Shown piece by piece: positions 35,369 through 44,001 of a stretch of DNA of 52,330 bases. The notes beneath the pieces are model-generated. The model saw nothing but the letters and a program-made list of their open reading frames with translations, was not told the origin of the DNA and ran no database searches. Origin of the DNA: Asaia bogorensis (GTDB lineage: Bacteria; Pseudomonadota; Alphaproteobacteria; Reyranellales; Reyranellaceae); assembly GCA_945905835.1 (NCBI GenBank), contig CAMDQJ010000012.1, positions 1-52,330 on the forward strand. Reading direction: 5' to 3'. Each line of letters starts with the position of its first letter. The first letter of the stretch is position 1. A program made the position numbers and the translations under genes.

Positions 35369-36406
35369 ATGAAACTGGGCCTGTCGATCGGCTATTCCGG
35401 CGCGCATCTCGATATTCCGGTGAAGCTCGTGCAGCGCGCCGAGGAGCTGGGCTACGATTCGGTGTGGACGGCGGAGGCCTACGGTTCCGACGCGGTGACG
35501 CCGCTGGCCTTCCTCGCCGCCCACACCAGCCGCATCAAACTCGGCACCGGCATCATGCAGCTCGCGGCCCGCACGGCGGCCAATGCCGCGATGTCGGCGG
35601 CAACGGTCGATGCCATGGCCGGCGGCGGTCGCTTCATCGCCGGCCTCGGCGTGTCGGGTCCGCAGATCGTCGAAGGCTGGTACGGCGAGCCGTGGGGCAA
35701 GCCTTACTGGCGCATGCGCGACTACGTCGCGATCATGCGCAAGATCTTCCGCCGTGAGGCGCCGGTGACGCATGACGGCCGCGAGATCAGCCTGCCCTAT
35801 GCCGGACCCGGCGCCATGGGAATCGGCAAGCCGCTGAAATCGATCCTGCACATGAATCCCGACATTCCGATCTATCTCGCCACCGGCAACGAGGCGACGG
35901 TAAAGCTCACAGCCGAGATCGCCGACGGCTGGCTGCCGATGGGTTTCATGCCGGGCGCCATGGAGGAGTACCGGCCATGGCTCGAGGAGGGCTTCCGCCG
36001 CGCCGGCAACGGCAAGGGCTTCAAGGATTTCGCGATCCAGGCCTCGGTGCATGTCGAGGTCGACAACGACGTCGCCGGCGCGCTCGCCCGGCTGAAGCCG
36101 GAGGTGGCGCTCTATGTCGGCGGCATGGGCCATCGTAGCAAGAACTTCCACAACGACATCATGGTGCGCCGCGGTTTCGGCGACGCCGCGCAGCGCATTC
36201 AGGAACTCTACCTGGCCGGCCGCAAGGACGAGGCCATCGCCTCGGTGCCCGACGAATGGGTCGACATTAAATCGCTGGTCGGCCCGCCGGCCCGCATCCG
36301 CCAGCGCTATCGCGCCTGGGAGGATAGCGGCGCCGACTCGCTCAGCGTCCGCTCCCGCCAGCCCGAAGCAATAGAGACAATGGCTCGGGCAGCGCGGCTG
36401 AACTAA
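35369..36406 (+). CDS. LLM class flavin-dependent oxidoreductase (second type)
   Basis: The 345-residue protein is from a different LLM subgroup, similar to the mycobacterial Rv3520c type: MKLGLSIGYSGAHLDIPVKLVQRAEELGYDSVWTAEAYGSDAVTPLAFLAAHT, then KLGTGIMQLAARTAANAAMSA and GRFIAGLGVSGPQIVEGWYG. The TIM-barrel fold and flavin/F420 site are inferred from the family. It is co-transcribed with its neighbour. Two LLM oxidoreductases in tandem suggest oxidation of an organic substrate, unidentified. A hairpin (36418-36442) follows the stop. Confidence 0.9.
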   Translation: MKLGLSIGYSGAHLDIPVKLVQRAEELGYDSVWTAEAYGSDAVTPLAFLAAHTSRIKLGTGIMQLAARTAANAAMSAATVDAMAGGGRFIAGLGVSGPQIVEGWYGEPWGKPYWRMRDYVAIMRKIFRREAPVTHDGREISLPYAGPGAMGIGKPLKSILHMNPDIPIYLATGNEATVKLTAEIADGWLPMGFMPGAMEEYRPWLEEGFRRAGNGKGFKDFAIQASVHVEVDNDVAGALARLKPEVALYVGGMGHRSKNFHNDIMVRRGFGDAAQRIQELYLAGRKDEAIASVPDEWVDIKSLVGPPARIRQRYRAWEDSGADSLSVRSRQPEAIETMARAARLN

Positions 36407-36417
36407 CTATCCGAGGC

Positions 36418-36442
36418 GCCTGAAAACCGCGATATTTCAGGC
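36418..36442 (+). terminator. Hairpin after the LLM pair, possible terminator
   Basis: Perfect arms GCCTGAAA (36418-36425) and TTTCAGGC (36435-36442) enclose nine bases. The following sequence is CGTTTAC, so the U-tract is weak. Confidence 0.5.
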
Positions 36443-36559
36443 CGTTTACACAGCCGGGACTCATTGGTATGGTCCGCCCCGTCGCCGCCGGGGACGGCCG
36501 TTTTGTCGTTCTATATCAACGTCTTAACGAAGGCCCGCCCGGCGATCAAGGGGCGCGAT

Positions 36560-37492
36560 ATGAAGATTTTGACCGGCAACAGCAATCGACCGCTGGCGGA
36601 AGCTATCTCCGCCAAGCTGGCGTTGCCGCTGGTCAAGGCCAACATCCGCCGCTTCTCCGACAACGAAATCTTCGTCGAGATCCTGGAAAACGTGCGCGGC
36701 GAGGACATGTTCGTCCTGCAATCGACCAGCTTTCCGACCAACGACCATCTGATGGAGATGCTGATCACCATCGATGCGCTGCGCCGCAGCTCGGCGCGCC
36801 GCATCACGGCGGTGATGCCCTACTACGGCTACGCGCGCCAGGACCGCAGGACCGGTCCACGCACGCCGATATCGGCCAAGCTGGTGGCGAACCTCTTGAC
36901 CCATGCCGGCGCCAACCGCGTCCTCACGCTCGATCTTCACGCCGCGCAGATCCAGGGCTTCTTCGACATCCCGGTCGACAATCTCTTCGCCGGCCCGGTG
37001 TTCTCCAAGGACATCAAGGACAAGATCAAGAGTTCCAATCTCACCGTGGTGTCGCCCGACGTCGGCGGCGTGGTGCGCGCGCGCGCCATCGCCAAGCGCG
37101 TCGACGCCGACCTCGCCATCATCGACAAGCGCCGCGAGGCGGCGAGCGTCAGCGAAGTCATGAACGTGATCGGCGACGTCAAGGGCTGCGACTGCGTGCT
37201 GATCGACGACATCGTCGATTCGGCCGGCACGCTGTGCAACGCGGCCGTGGCGCTGATGGACCAAGGCGCCAAGTCGGTGTCGGCCTATGTCACGCATGGC
37301 GTGCTGTCGGGCGGCGCCGTCGCCCGCGTCGCCGCCTCGCCGCTGCAGAAGCTGGTGATCACCGATTCGATCCAGCCGACCGAGGCGGTGCGCGCGTCGC
37401 CCAACGTGCGGCCACTCAGCATCGCCAGCCTGATGGCCGAGGCGATGCGGCGCATTTCCGAGGAAACGTCGGTGTCGAGCCTCTTCGATTGA
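36560..37492 (+). CDS. prs: Ribose-phosphate pyrophosphokinase
   Basis: Prs makes phosphoribosyl pyrophosphate from ribose-5-phosphate and ATP, used for nucleotides, histidine and tryptophan. The 310-residue protein has the family start [16 protein letters not shown], the ATP flexible loop region [10 protein letters not shown] near residue 95, the [18 protein letters not shown] block near 128, [12 protein letters not shown] near 165 and the PRPP-binding [18 protein letters not shown] near 213. I start at the ATG at 36560 because the family begins there; in-frame sequence back to 36464 is not conserved. It precedes rplY, a common alphaproteobacterial order. Confidence 0.96.
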   Translation: MKILTGNSNRPLAEAISAKLALPLVKANIRRFSDNEIFVEILENVRGEDMFVLQSTSFPTNDHLMEMLITIDALRRSSARRITAVMPYYGYARQDRRTGPRTPISAKLVANLLTHAGANRVLTLDLHAAQIQGFFDIPVDNLFAGPVFSKDIKDKIKSSNLTVVSPDVGGVVRARAIAKRVDADLAIIDKRREAASVSEVMNVIGDVKGCDCVLIDDIVDSAGTLCNAAVALMDQGAKSVSAYVTHGVLSGGAVARVAASPLQKLVITDSIQPTEAVRASPNVRPLSIASLMAEAMRRISEETSVSSLFD

Positions 37493-37559
37493 GGAAGCGT
37501 TCGATTAGAAATTCAAGAGATCCGGCGATGGGCACCCCTGGAGGCCACGCCGCGATGAC

Positions 37560-37588
37560 AGAGAGACAGTAGAGAGACAAAGAGAGAC
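37560..37588 (+). promoter_or_regulatory. Tandem AGAGAGAC repeats in the rplY leader
   Basis: Three copies of the octamer AGAGAGAC start at 37560, 37571 and 37581, just before the AGGAGAG ribosome binding site of rplY (start 37604). They make a purine-rich leader. Function is unknown; it may aid ribosome loading or bind a regulator. Confidence 0.45.
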
Positions 37589-37603
37589 CAACAGGAGAGT
37601 AAA

Positions 37604-38395
37604 ATGGCAGAGACGACAACCGTCGTCGCGAAGAAGCGGGATCGGGCCGGCAAAGGGGGCGCCCGTTCCAGCCGTCGCGATGGACTGATTCCCGCCGTGA
37701 TCTACGGCGACAAGCAACCCCCGATGATGATTGCGGTCGAGCCCAAGTCGATCGAGCGTGACCTGCACAAGGAAGGCTACTTCAACCACAAGCTCCGCAT
37801 CGACGTGGAGGGCACGGGCGTCGACGTCCTGCCGCGCGACGTGCAGATCGACCCGGTGACGGACAAGCCGCTCCATCTCGACTTCCTGCGCATTGGGCCT
37901 GAGTCGATTATCGCGGTGCAGGTGCCGGTGCACTTCAAGAACGAAGGCTCCTCGCCCGGCATCAAGCGCGGCGGCGTGCTCAACATCGTGCTGCACGAAA
38001 TCACCGTGCGCACCAAGGCCGACAAGATCCCCGAGTTCTTCGAGGTCGACCTGAGCGGCCTGGAAATCGGCCACTCCGTCCATCTCTCGGCGCTCAAGGT
38101 GCCTGAGGGTGTGCGCGTAGTGAGCCGCGAGAAGAACGCGACCGTGGCCTCGATCGCCGCACCGACCGTGGTGCGCGAAGCGGCAGCGGAAGCAGCGGCG
38201 CAGGCCGCGGCGGCAGCAGCGGCTCCGGCTCCGGCCGAAGGCGCGGCGGCGGCTCCCGGTGCGGCTCCGGCGGCAGGTGCGCCGGGTGCGGCCCCCGGTG
38301 CGGCTCCGGCGGCAGCGGCGGGCGGTGCGGCTTCGGCAGGCGGCGCCAAGGCGCCGGCTGGCGGCGGCAAGGCTCCCGCTCCGGCCAAGAAGTAG
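37604..38395 (+). CDS. rplY: 50S ribosomal protein L25/general stress protein Ctc
   Basis: Ribosomal protein L25 binds 5S rRNA. The 263-residue protein is the long Ctc/TL5 form: an N-terminal L25 domain (about residues 5-95, with GARSSRRDGLIPAVIYG and the RDVQIDPVTDKPLHLDFLRI block), a C-terminal beta domain (about 100-190) and a low-complexity tail from about 188 to the end, made almost only of Ala, Pro and Gly and closing with a Lys pair. The tail is longer than in most members. It has a strong AGGAGAG ribosome site and is followed by pth after 24 bases. Confidence 0.95.
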   Translation: MAETTTVVAKKRDRAGKGGARSSRRDGLIPAVIYGDKQPPMMIAVEPKSIERDLHKEGYFNHKLRIDVEGTGVDVLPRDVQIDPVTDKPLHLDFLRIGPESIIAVQVPVHFKNEGSSPGIKRGGVLNIVLHEITVRTKADKIPEFFEVDLSGLEIGHSVHLSALKVPEGVRVVSREKNATVASIAAPTVVREAAAEAAAQAAAAAAAPAPAEGAAAAPGAAPAAGAPGAAPGAAPAAAAGGAASAGGAKAPAGGGKAPAPAKK

Positions 38396-38419
38396 GCGGA
38401 GCGCGAGCTCCGTCGCCAG

Positions 38420-39043
38420 ATGCTCCTGCTGGTCGGCCTCGGCAACCCCGGGCCGCGCTATGCGGGGCACCGGCACAACGTTGGATTCATGGCGGTGGAC
38501 GAGATCGTCCGCCGCCGTGTTTTCTCTCCTTGGAAAGCGCGGTTCAACGCCGAGGTGGCGGAAGGCCATCTCGGCGGCGAGCGCGTGCTGGCGCTGAAGC
38601 CGATGACCTTCATGAACGAGTCGAGCAATGCGGTGGGCGAAGCGGTGCGTTTCCTCAAAGTGCCGCTCGATCGCATGGTCGTCTTCCATGACGAACTCGA
38701 CATCGCGCCTGGACGCGTGCGGATGAAAAAGGGCGGCGGCGCCGGCGGGCATAACGGCCTGCGCGACATCGACGCCCATGTCGGCAAAGACTATCGCCGC
38801 GTTCGCATCGGCATCGGCCATCCCGGCCACAAGGACCTGGTGCTGCACTGGGTGCTGCGCGACTTCGAGCCGGACGAGCGCGATTCCAGGACCGGCTGGG
38901 TGCCCAAGCTGCTGGCGGCATTGGCCGAAGAATCGGCGCTGCTGATCGAAGGCGGCGCCAAGGCCGACGAGAAATACATGAGCCGGGTGGCGAGCCTGGC
39001 GCCCGCGCCGGATCTCCCGGCGCGCCTGAACCTCGAAGAGTAA
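38420..39043 (+). CDS. pth: Peptidyl-tRNA hydrolase
   Basis: Pth cleaves the ester bond of peptidyl-tRNAs dropped from the ribosome, releasing tRNA. The 207-residue protein has the signature LLLVGLGNPGPRYAGHRHNVGF at the start (catalytic His near residue 20), PMTFMNESSNAV near 58-70, VVFHDELDIAPG near 90 and GGGAGGHNGLRDI near 107. The 5-base gap to ychF and the order rplY-pth-ychF are conserved across proteobacteria, so this is a translation-linked operon. Confidence 0.96.
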   Translation: MLLLVGLGNPGPRYAGHRHNVGFMAVDEIVRRRVFSPWKARFNAEVAEGHLGGERVLALKPMTFMNESSNAVGEAVRFLKVPLDRMVVFHDELDIAPGRVRMKKGGGAGGHNGLRDIDAHVGKDYRRVRIGIGHPGHKDLVLHWVLRDFEPDERDSRTGWVPKLLAALAEESALLIEGGAKADEKYMSRVASLAPAPDLPARLNLEE

Positions 39044-39046
39044 ATT

Positions 39047-40144
39047 ATGGGTTTCAATTGCGGAATCGTCGGCCTGCCCAATGTCGGCAAGTCGACCCTG
39101 TTCAATGCGCTGACGGCGACGCAGGCCGCCCAGGCGGCCAATTATCCGTTCTGCACCATCGAGCCCAACATCGGCCGCGTCGCCGTGCCCGATCCGCGGC
39201 TCGACAAGCTCTCCGCCATCGCAAGCTCGGCCAAGATCATCCCGACGCAGCTCGAGTTCGTCGACATCGCCGGCCTGGTGAAGGGCGCGTCGAAAGGCGA
39301 AGGGCTCGGCAACCAGTTCCTCGGCACCATCCGCGAGGTCGATGCCATCGCCCATGTGTTGCGCTGCTTCGAGGATGGTGACGTCACACACGTGAGCGGC
39401 AGCGTCGATCCGGTACGCGATGCCGAGGTGGTCGAAACCGAGCTGATGCTGGCCGACCTCGACAGCCTCGAGAAGCGCCTGCCCAATCTCGAGAAACGCG
39501 CCAAGGGTGGCGACAAGGAAGCCGTGACCGAAGTGCCCGTGGTCAAAAAGGCGCTCGACGCGCTGCGCGAAGGCAAGCCGGCGCGCGACGCTGTATTCAC
39601 GCCCGAGGAACGGCCGGTGTTGCACGGCCTGCAGCTCATCACCGCCAAGCCGATGATGTATGTGCTGAATGTCGACGAGGGTTCGGCGGCAACCGACAAC
39701 GACCACAGCGCCAAGGCCGAGGCCTATGCCAAGTCGCGCGGCATGCTGGCCGTGGTGATCTCGGCCGCGATAGAGGCCGAGGTGGCGCAGCTGCCGCCCG
39801 AAGACCAGGCCGAGTACCTGAGTTCGCTCGGCCTCAAGGAAACCGGCCTCGCCCGCGTCGTGCGCGCCGGCTACCAGCTCCTCGACCTCGTCACGTTCTT
39901 CACGATCGGCCCAAAGGAGGCACGCGCCTGGACGGTGCGCCGCGAGGCGCGCGCACCGGAAGCAGCGGGTGTCATCCACACCGACTTCGAGAAGGGTTTT
40001 ATTCGCGCTGAGACCATCGCCTACGATGACTACGTCAGTCTCAACGGCGAATCAGGCGCACGCGATGCCGGCAAGCTGCGGCTCGAGGGCAAGGATTACG
40101 CCGTGAAGGACGGCGATGTGTTCCACTTCCGCTTCAACGTCTGA
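39047..40144 (+). CDS. ychF: Redox-regulated ATPase YchF (OBG family GTPase-like)
   Basis: The 365-residue protein is a universally conserved Obg-family P-loop protein with ATP specificity. It shows the P-loop GLPNVGKSTLFNAL near residue 8, the switch segment FVDIAGLVKGASKGEGLGNQFL near residues 68-90, the NVDE nucleotide-specificity motif near 207 and a C-terminal TGS domain (from about 280, TFFTIGPKEARAWTVR). It binds ribosomes and modulates oxidative-stress response in E. coli. It ends the rplY-pth-ychF group. Confidence 0.96.
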   Translation: MGFNCGIVGLPNVGKSTLFNALTATQAAQAANYPFCTIEPNIGRVAVPDPRLDKLSAIASSAKIIPTQLEFVDIAGLVKGASKGEGLGNQFLGTIREVDAIAHVLRCFEDGDVTHVSGSVDPVRDAEVVETELMLADLDSLEKRLPNLEKRAKGGDKEAVTEVPVVKKALDALREGKPARDAVFTPEERPVLHGLQLITAKPMMYVLNVDEGSAATDNDHSAKAEAYAKSRGMLAVVISAAIEAEVAQLPPEDQAEYLSSLGLKETGLARVVRAGYQLLDLVTFFTIGPKEARAWTVRREARAPEAAGVIHTDFEKGFIRAETIAYDDYVSLNGESGARDAGKLRLEGKDYAVKDGDVFHFRFNV

Positions 40145-40152
40145 GGTCCACC

Positions 40153-40550
40153 ATGACGGTCAAGCTCTCCGTTCCGCCAACCATGGCCAAGCGCGGCTAT
40201 TCGTAGATCTGCATGATCACCAGCGGCAAGCTGGTGCTGATCGCGGGTCAGGTGCCGCACGACGTCAACGACAAGATGGTCGGTGAAGGCAACTTCGAAG
40301 CCCAGGTGGAGCAGGTGTTCAAGAACCTCGGCCTCGCGCTCAAGGCCGCGGGCGGCGACTGGAAGAACCTGGTGAAAATCAACAACTACTGCCACATCTC
40401 GGTGACCCAGGAGCTGCGCAATGGTTATCGCGCCATCCGCGACCGTTACGTCAACACGGCGGCACCCCGGTGAGCACCTTCATCTACGTCCCCCGCCTCG
40501 CCTAGCCCAACTGGCTGTTCGAGATGGATGCCATGGCGGTGATCGATTAG
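40153..40550 (+). pseudogene. RidA-family protein, broken by two UAG codons and a frameshift
   Basis: From the ATG at 40153 the frame reads 17 residues ending GYS, then TAG at 40204-40206, then continues ICMITSGKLVLIAGQVPHDV and on to NTAAPR where it meets TGA at 40471-40473. In another frame the C-terminus continues as STFIYVPRLA, a second TAG (40503-40505), then PNWLFEMDAMAVID and a final TAG (40548-40550). The usual RidA has Gln at both inner stops (GYSQ and LAQPNW), each explained by CAG to TAG. The frameshift sits in a run of four C at about 40465-40468, where five would restore the frame. It is eight bases after ychF and is no longer a normal gene. Confidence 0.85.
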
Positions 40551-40553
40551 AGC

Positions 40554-42464
40554 CTAGGAGCCGAGCGCGCCGCCACCTTTCTTGGTGATGGCGACGATCG
40601 ACGGCCGGGGCGGCATGCCGTCCTTGAAATCCGGCCAGCGCGTCGACGGCGTCTCGAAGGTCGAGCCCTTGGTCTCGCCGGGATGCTGGATGGCGATGAA
40701 CAGGGTCGTGTCGTCCGGCGTCAGCGTCGGCCCGCAGACTTCCGAGCCCATCGGCGCGCCGTAGAAGGCACGCGTTAGCGCTTTGCCGGGGCCGCTCACA
40801 TCGGTGGTGAAGACGCCGTCGGCGATGCCCGCCGCCTCGGCCGCATCGGTGGCGATCCACAGGCGGCCCTTGCTGTCGAAGGTGATGTTGTCGGGTGACG
40901 TGAGCCAGCCGTGCTGGGACACGCCGGGATGATAGGCGGTGCCCTGATGTCGGGCCGGATCGCCCGCCACCAGGAAGATCGACCAGCCCGCCTCGAGTGC
41001 CGCGTGATCGCCGTCCTTGGGCACGATCTCGATGATGTGGCCGTGGTTGTTGGCGGCGCGCGGGTTGGCGGCGTCGACCTGTTCGGGCTTGCGCGAGCCG
41101 TTGTTGGTCAGCACGACGAAGACGTTGCCGGTCACCGGGTTGGCCTCGATGTCCTCTGGCCGGTCCATCGGCGTGGGCTGCAGGAGGTCGGCGGCGAGCC
41201 GGCACTTGATCAGCACCTCGGCCTGGTTGGCGAAGCCGTTGGCCGCCGTCAGCGGGCCCTCGCCGTGCACCAGCGGCAGCCACGTCACCTTGCCGTCGGC
41301 CGCGAAGCGGGCGACGAAGAGCGTGCCGTCGTCGAGCAGGTCGCGATTGGCGGCGCGATCCGTGAGGTTCCACGGCCTGGCCGTGACGAACTTGTAGACG
41401 TAGTCGAAGCGCTCATCGTCGCCCATGTAGAAGACGACGCGGCCGTCCTTGGCCAGCGTGTGGTGGCAGCCCTCGTGCTTGAAGCGGCCGAGTGCCGTGC
41501 GCTTCACCGGCGTTCCCTCGGGGTCGTAGGGATCGATCTCGACGATCCAGCCGAAGCGGTTGGGTTCGTTCGGCTCCTTCTCGACGTCGAAGCGGGCGAA
41601 ATGCTGGCCCCAAGCGTAGCGCGGCCGGCCGGCGCCGACGCCGTAGCGCTTGAACGGCTCGGCGTTGGCGGTCTTGGTGGCAAGGCCGCCGAAGTAGTTG
41701 TTGAAACTCTCCTCGCAGGTCAGCCACGTGCCCCACGGCGTCTCGCCGCCAGCGCAGTTGTTGAACATGCCGTTGACGCGCGTGCCCGTCGGATCGGCCG
41801 AGGTCTTGAGCAAATCGTGGCCGCTCGCCGGGCCGGCGATGCGCATCGGCGTGTCGGCGGTGATGCGGCGGGCGTACTTGCTGTCGGGCACGACGCTCCA
41901 CTTGCCGTTCTCGCGCACGATCTCGATCACCGCGCCGCCATGCGCCGCCATCTCGATCTCGCATTGCTCGCGGCTCGCACCAAGGCGCGCGGCTTTGCCG
42001 GTGCCGAGGCCGGCGAACATCAGGCCGGTGTTGGTGTATTCGTGGTTCACCACCATCAGGAAGCGGTCGCTGCCGCGGCTGCCTTGCGGCAGCGGGTGCA
42101 GACCGAGGAAGTCGTTGTTGTAGCCGAACTGCCTGGCTTGGCCCGCCGCCGTGAGCTTGTTGGGATCGAAGGCCGGCGCGCCGCTCAGCACCGGGTCGCC
42201 CCAACGGATCAGGATCTGCGCCTCGTAGCCTTCGGGAATGTGTTGCTCGGGGTCGTTGCTGTGCGCCACCTCCTTAAAGGTGAAGGTCGAGGGCGTGCCG
42301 TTCTGGGCCAGCGCCGTCGAGCGCTTGAAGGTCGAGAGGCCCCCCAATCCGGCCAGCCCCATGAGCGTCTGGCGACGCCCGATGAACTCGCCGATCGAAG
42401 TCTCGGTGCTGGCGTTCGAGCCGATATCGTCGGGATCGTTCTGGTCTTCGTCGGCTACGCGCAT
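40554..42464 (-). CDS. PhoX family phosphatase
   Basis: PhoX enzymes are exported, calcium/iron-dependent alkaline phosphatases that act on phosphomonoesters under phosphate starvation. The 636-residue protein has a twin-arginine-like signal (GRRQTLMGLAGLGGLS near residue 30) and the PhoX core: MMVVNHEYTN-like block (LMVVNHEYTNTGL), NNCAGGETPWGTWLTCEESFNNYF near residue 233, GRFKHEGCHH, then RPEDIEANPVTGNVFVVLTNN and SPDNITFDSKGRLWIATDA. I start at the ATG at 42464, preceded by AAGGAG, because sequence further upstream is not family-like. It is divergent from a phytase-like gene, with a tandem repeat between them. Confidence 0.9.
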   Translation of the reverse strand: MRVADEDQNDPDDIGSNASTETSIGEFIGRRQTLMGLAGLGGLSTFKRSTALAQNGTPSTFTFKEVAHSNDPEQHIPEGYEAQILIRWGDPVLSGAPAFDPNKLTAAGQARQFGYNNDFLGLHPLPQGSRGSDRFLMVVNHEYTNTGLMFAGLGTGKAARLGASREQCEIEMAAHGGAVIEIVRENGKWSVVPDSKYARRITADTPMRIAGPASGHDLLKTSADPTGTRVNGMFNNCAGGETPWGTWLTCEESFNNYFGGLATKTANAEPFKRYGVGAGRPRYAWGQHFARFDVEKEPNEPNRFGWIVEIDPYDPEGTPVKRTALGRFKHEGCHHTLAKDGRVVFYMGDDERFDYVYKFVTARPWNLTDRAANRDLLDDGTLFVARFAADGKVTWLPLVHGEGPLTAANGFANQAEVLIKCRLAADLLQPTPMDRPEDIEANPVTGNVFVVLTNNGSRKPEQVDAANPRAANNHGHIIEIVPKDGDHAALEAGWSIFLVAGDPARHQGTAYHPGVSQHGWLTSPDNITFDSKGRLWIATDAAEAAGIADGVFTTDVSGPGKALTRAFYGAPMGSEVCGPTLTPDDTTLFIAIQHPGETKGSTFETPSTRWPDFKDGMPPRPSIVAITKKGGGALGS

Positions 42465-42525
42465 GATGGGCTCCTTGGGCACAGTCCGGGTGTAGGCCAA
42501 GCCGGTGACATACCGCCACGACTTT

Positions 42526-42547
42526 GTTGCAATTCGGTTGCAATCCG
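42526..42547. promoter_or_regulatory. Tandem 11-base direct repeat between phoX and the phytase-like gene
   Basis: GTTGCAATTCG and GTTGCAATCCG abut, sharing 10 of 11 bases. An 11-base period is the spacing of PhoB-type binding sites (7-base units separated by 4), though the core here differs from the CTGTCAT consensus. The position, about 60 bases from the phoX start and 80 from the other, suits control of both genes. Confidence 0.45.
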
Positions 42548-42627
42548 GCGCGCATCCACAAGGTCCGTCAGCAAACCGTAGCACTGGCACTGTACTCCGT
42601 GGGCCTTCGACAACAGGGGGACACGAT

Positions 42628-44001
42628 ATGCCGATCCGTCGACCGCTTTGCATTGTCACTGCAGCACTGACGCTCTTTGCGACGGGAGCTGCGGGCCAAA
42701 CCAGGTTCCCCGCCCTCCTCGAAGGCCACGCCATCCTGCCGGCGATGACCCTGGTGCCGCCGCCGGCGGATGCGCCGGTCGAGTTGCAGATCTCCGGCCG
42801 CTCCGCTGCGCCCTCAGGCCTGCGCGTCGACACGCCGGAGAGCGTTCCCGCCATGTCGGCCTTGTCGGACAGGGCCGCACCGCGTCCGACCGGTCTCAGC
42901 TTTCCGCTCAGGGGCCAGCCAGTCCAGGGCCTGTCGGGCATCAAGAACCTGAAGGACGGCACCCTCCTGACGCTCACCGACAACGGCTTCGGCAGCAAGG
43001 CCAACTCGCCCGATGCCATGCTGATGTTCCATGTCGTGAAGCCTGACTGGAAGAGCTGCGCCGTCGAGCGCGTGTCGACCACCTTCCTGCACGACCCCGA
43101 CCGCAAGGTGCCATTCCGCATCGTCAACGAGCACTCGGCAAGGCGCTATCTGACCGGCGCCGACTTCGACATCGAATCGATCCAGCCGATCGGCGACTCG
43201 CTGTGGTTCGGCGACGAGTTCGGCCCCTACCTGATCAAGACCGACCGCGCCGGCAAGGTGCTGCAGATCTTCGAGACCAAGCTCGACGGCAAGGTGCTGC
43301 GCTCGCCCGATCACTACACTATGCTTCTGCCGGGCGCGCCCGGCGCGGTGCAATTCGAGGTCCGGCGCAGCAAGGGCTTCGAAGGCATGGCGGCCTCGCC
43401 CGACGGCAAGTTTCTCTACCCGCTGCTCGAGGGCGCGCTGTGGTCGGAGGCGGCCAACGGCATCGAGACCAAGGACGGCAAGGCCTTCCTGCGCATCCTC
43501 GAATTCGACACCCAGAAGGGCGAATTCACCGGCAAGAGCTTCAAGTATGTGCTGGAGGCGCCGACCAACTCGATCGGCGACTTCAACCTGATCGACGCTT
43601 CGTCGGGATTGATCATCGAACGCGACGACAGCGAGGGCGATGTGGCCCAGGCCTGCCCGGCCGGCGCGCCCCGGCCCGACTGCTTCAACGTGCCGGCCAA
43701 GTTCAAGCGCATCTACAAGGTCGATCTCGCCCAGGCCAACGGCGACGGCTTCGTGAAGAAGGTGGGCTACATCGACCTGATGGACATCGACGACCCCAAC
43801 AAGGTCGCGCGCCAGGGCGGCAAGGACGGCAAGCTCACCTTCCCGTTCTTCACCATCGAGAATGTCGACGTGTTCGATGCCGACCACATCATCGTCGGCA
43901 ACGACAACAACCTGCCCTTCTCGTCAGGCCGGGCGCTGGGCAAGGCCGACGATAACGAGCTGATCCTGCTGTGCGTGCCGGAGCTCCTGCGGGCTAGGTA
44001 G
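42628..44001 (+). CDS. Esterase-like activity of phytase family protein
   Basis: The 457-residue secreted protein has a signal peptide (MPIRRPLCIVTAALTLFATGAAG) and the Phytase-like (PF13449-type) pattern: TGLSFPLRGQPVQGLSGIKNLKDGTLLTLTDNGFG, IESIQPIGDSLWFGDEFGPYLI near residue 180, GFEGMAASPDGKFLYPLLEGAL near 250, and the closing FFTIENVDVFDADHIIVGNDNNLPFSSGR. It is expected to hydrolyse phosphate or carboxyl esters outside the cytoplasm. The ATG at 42628 has a GGGGG ribosome site. Its 3' end overlaps the convergent PaiB-like gene by 8 bases. Confidence 0.88.
   Translation: MPIRRPLCIVTAALTLFATGAAGQTRFPALLEGHAILPAMTLVPPPADAPVELQISGRSAAPSGLRVDTPESVPAMSALSDRAAPRPTGLSFPLRGQPVQGLSGIKNLKDGTLLTLTDNGFGSKANSPDAMLMFHVVKPDWKSCAVERVSTTFLHDPDRKVPFRIVNEHSARRYLTGADFDIESIQPIGDSLWFGDEFGPYLIKTDRAGKVLQIFETKLDGKVLRSPDHYTMLLPGAPGAVQFEVRRSKGFEGMAASPDGKFLYPLLEGALWSEAANGIETKDGKAFLRILEFDTQKGEFTGKSFKYVLEAPTNSIGDFNLIDASSGLIIERDDSEGDVAQACPAGAPRPDCFNVPAKFKRIYKVDLAQANGDGFVKKVGYIDLMDIDDPNKVARQGGKDGKLTFPFFTIENVDVFDADHIIVGNDNNLPFSSGRALGKADDNELILLCVPELLRAR

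Noticed and set aside
37505..39979. Minus-strand open frame of 824 codons across rplY, pth and ychF
   Set aside because: It is antisense to three well-supported genes; high GC removes stops in the opposite frame. The predicted protein is His/Arg-rich without any family pattern.
33353..40505. Genome-wide UAG recoding as a sense codon
   Set aside because: The three stops replace different residues (Tyr or Ser, Gln, Gln), one gene also has an indel, and other genes in the window use ordinary stops including TAG. Decay is simpler.
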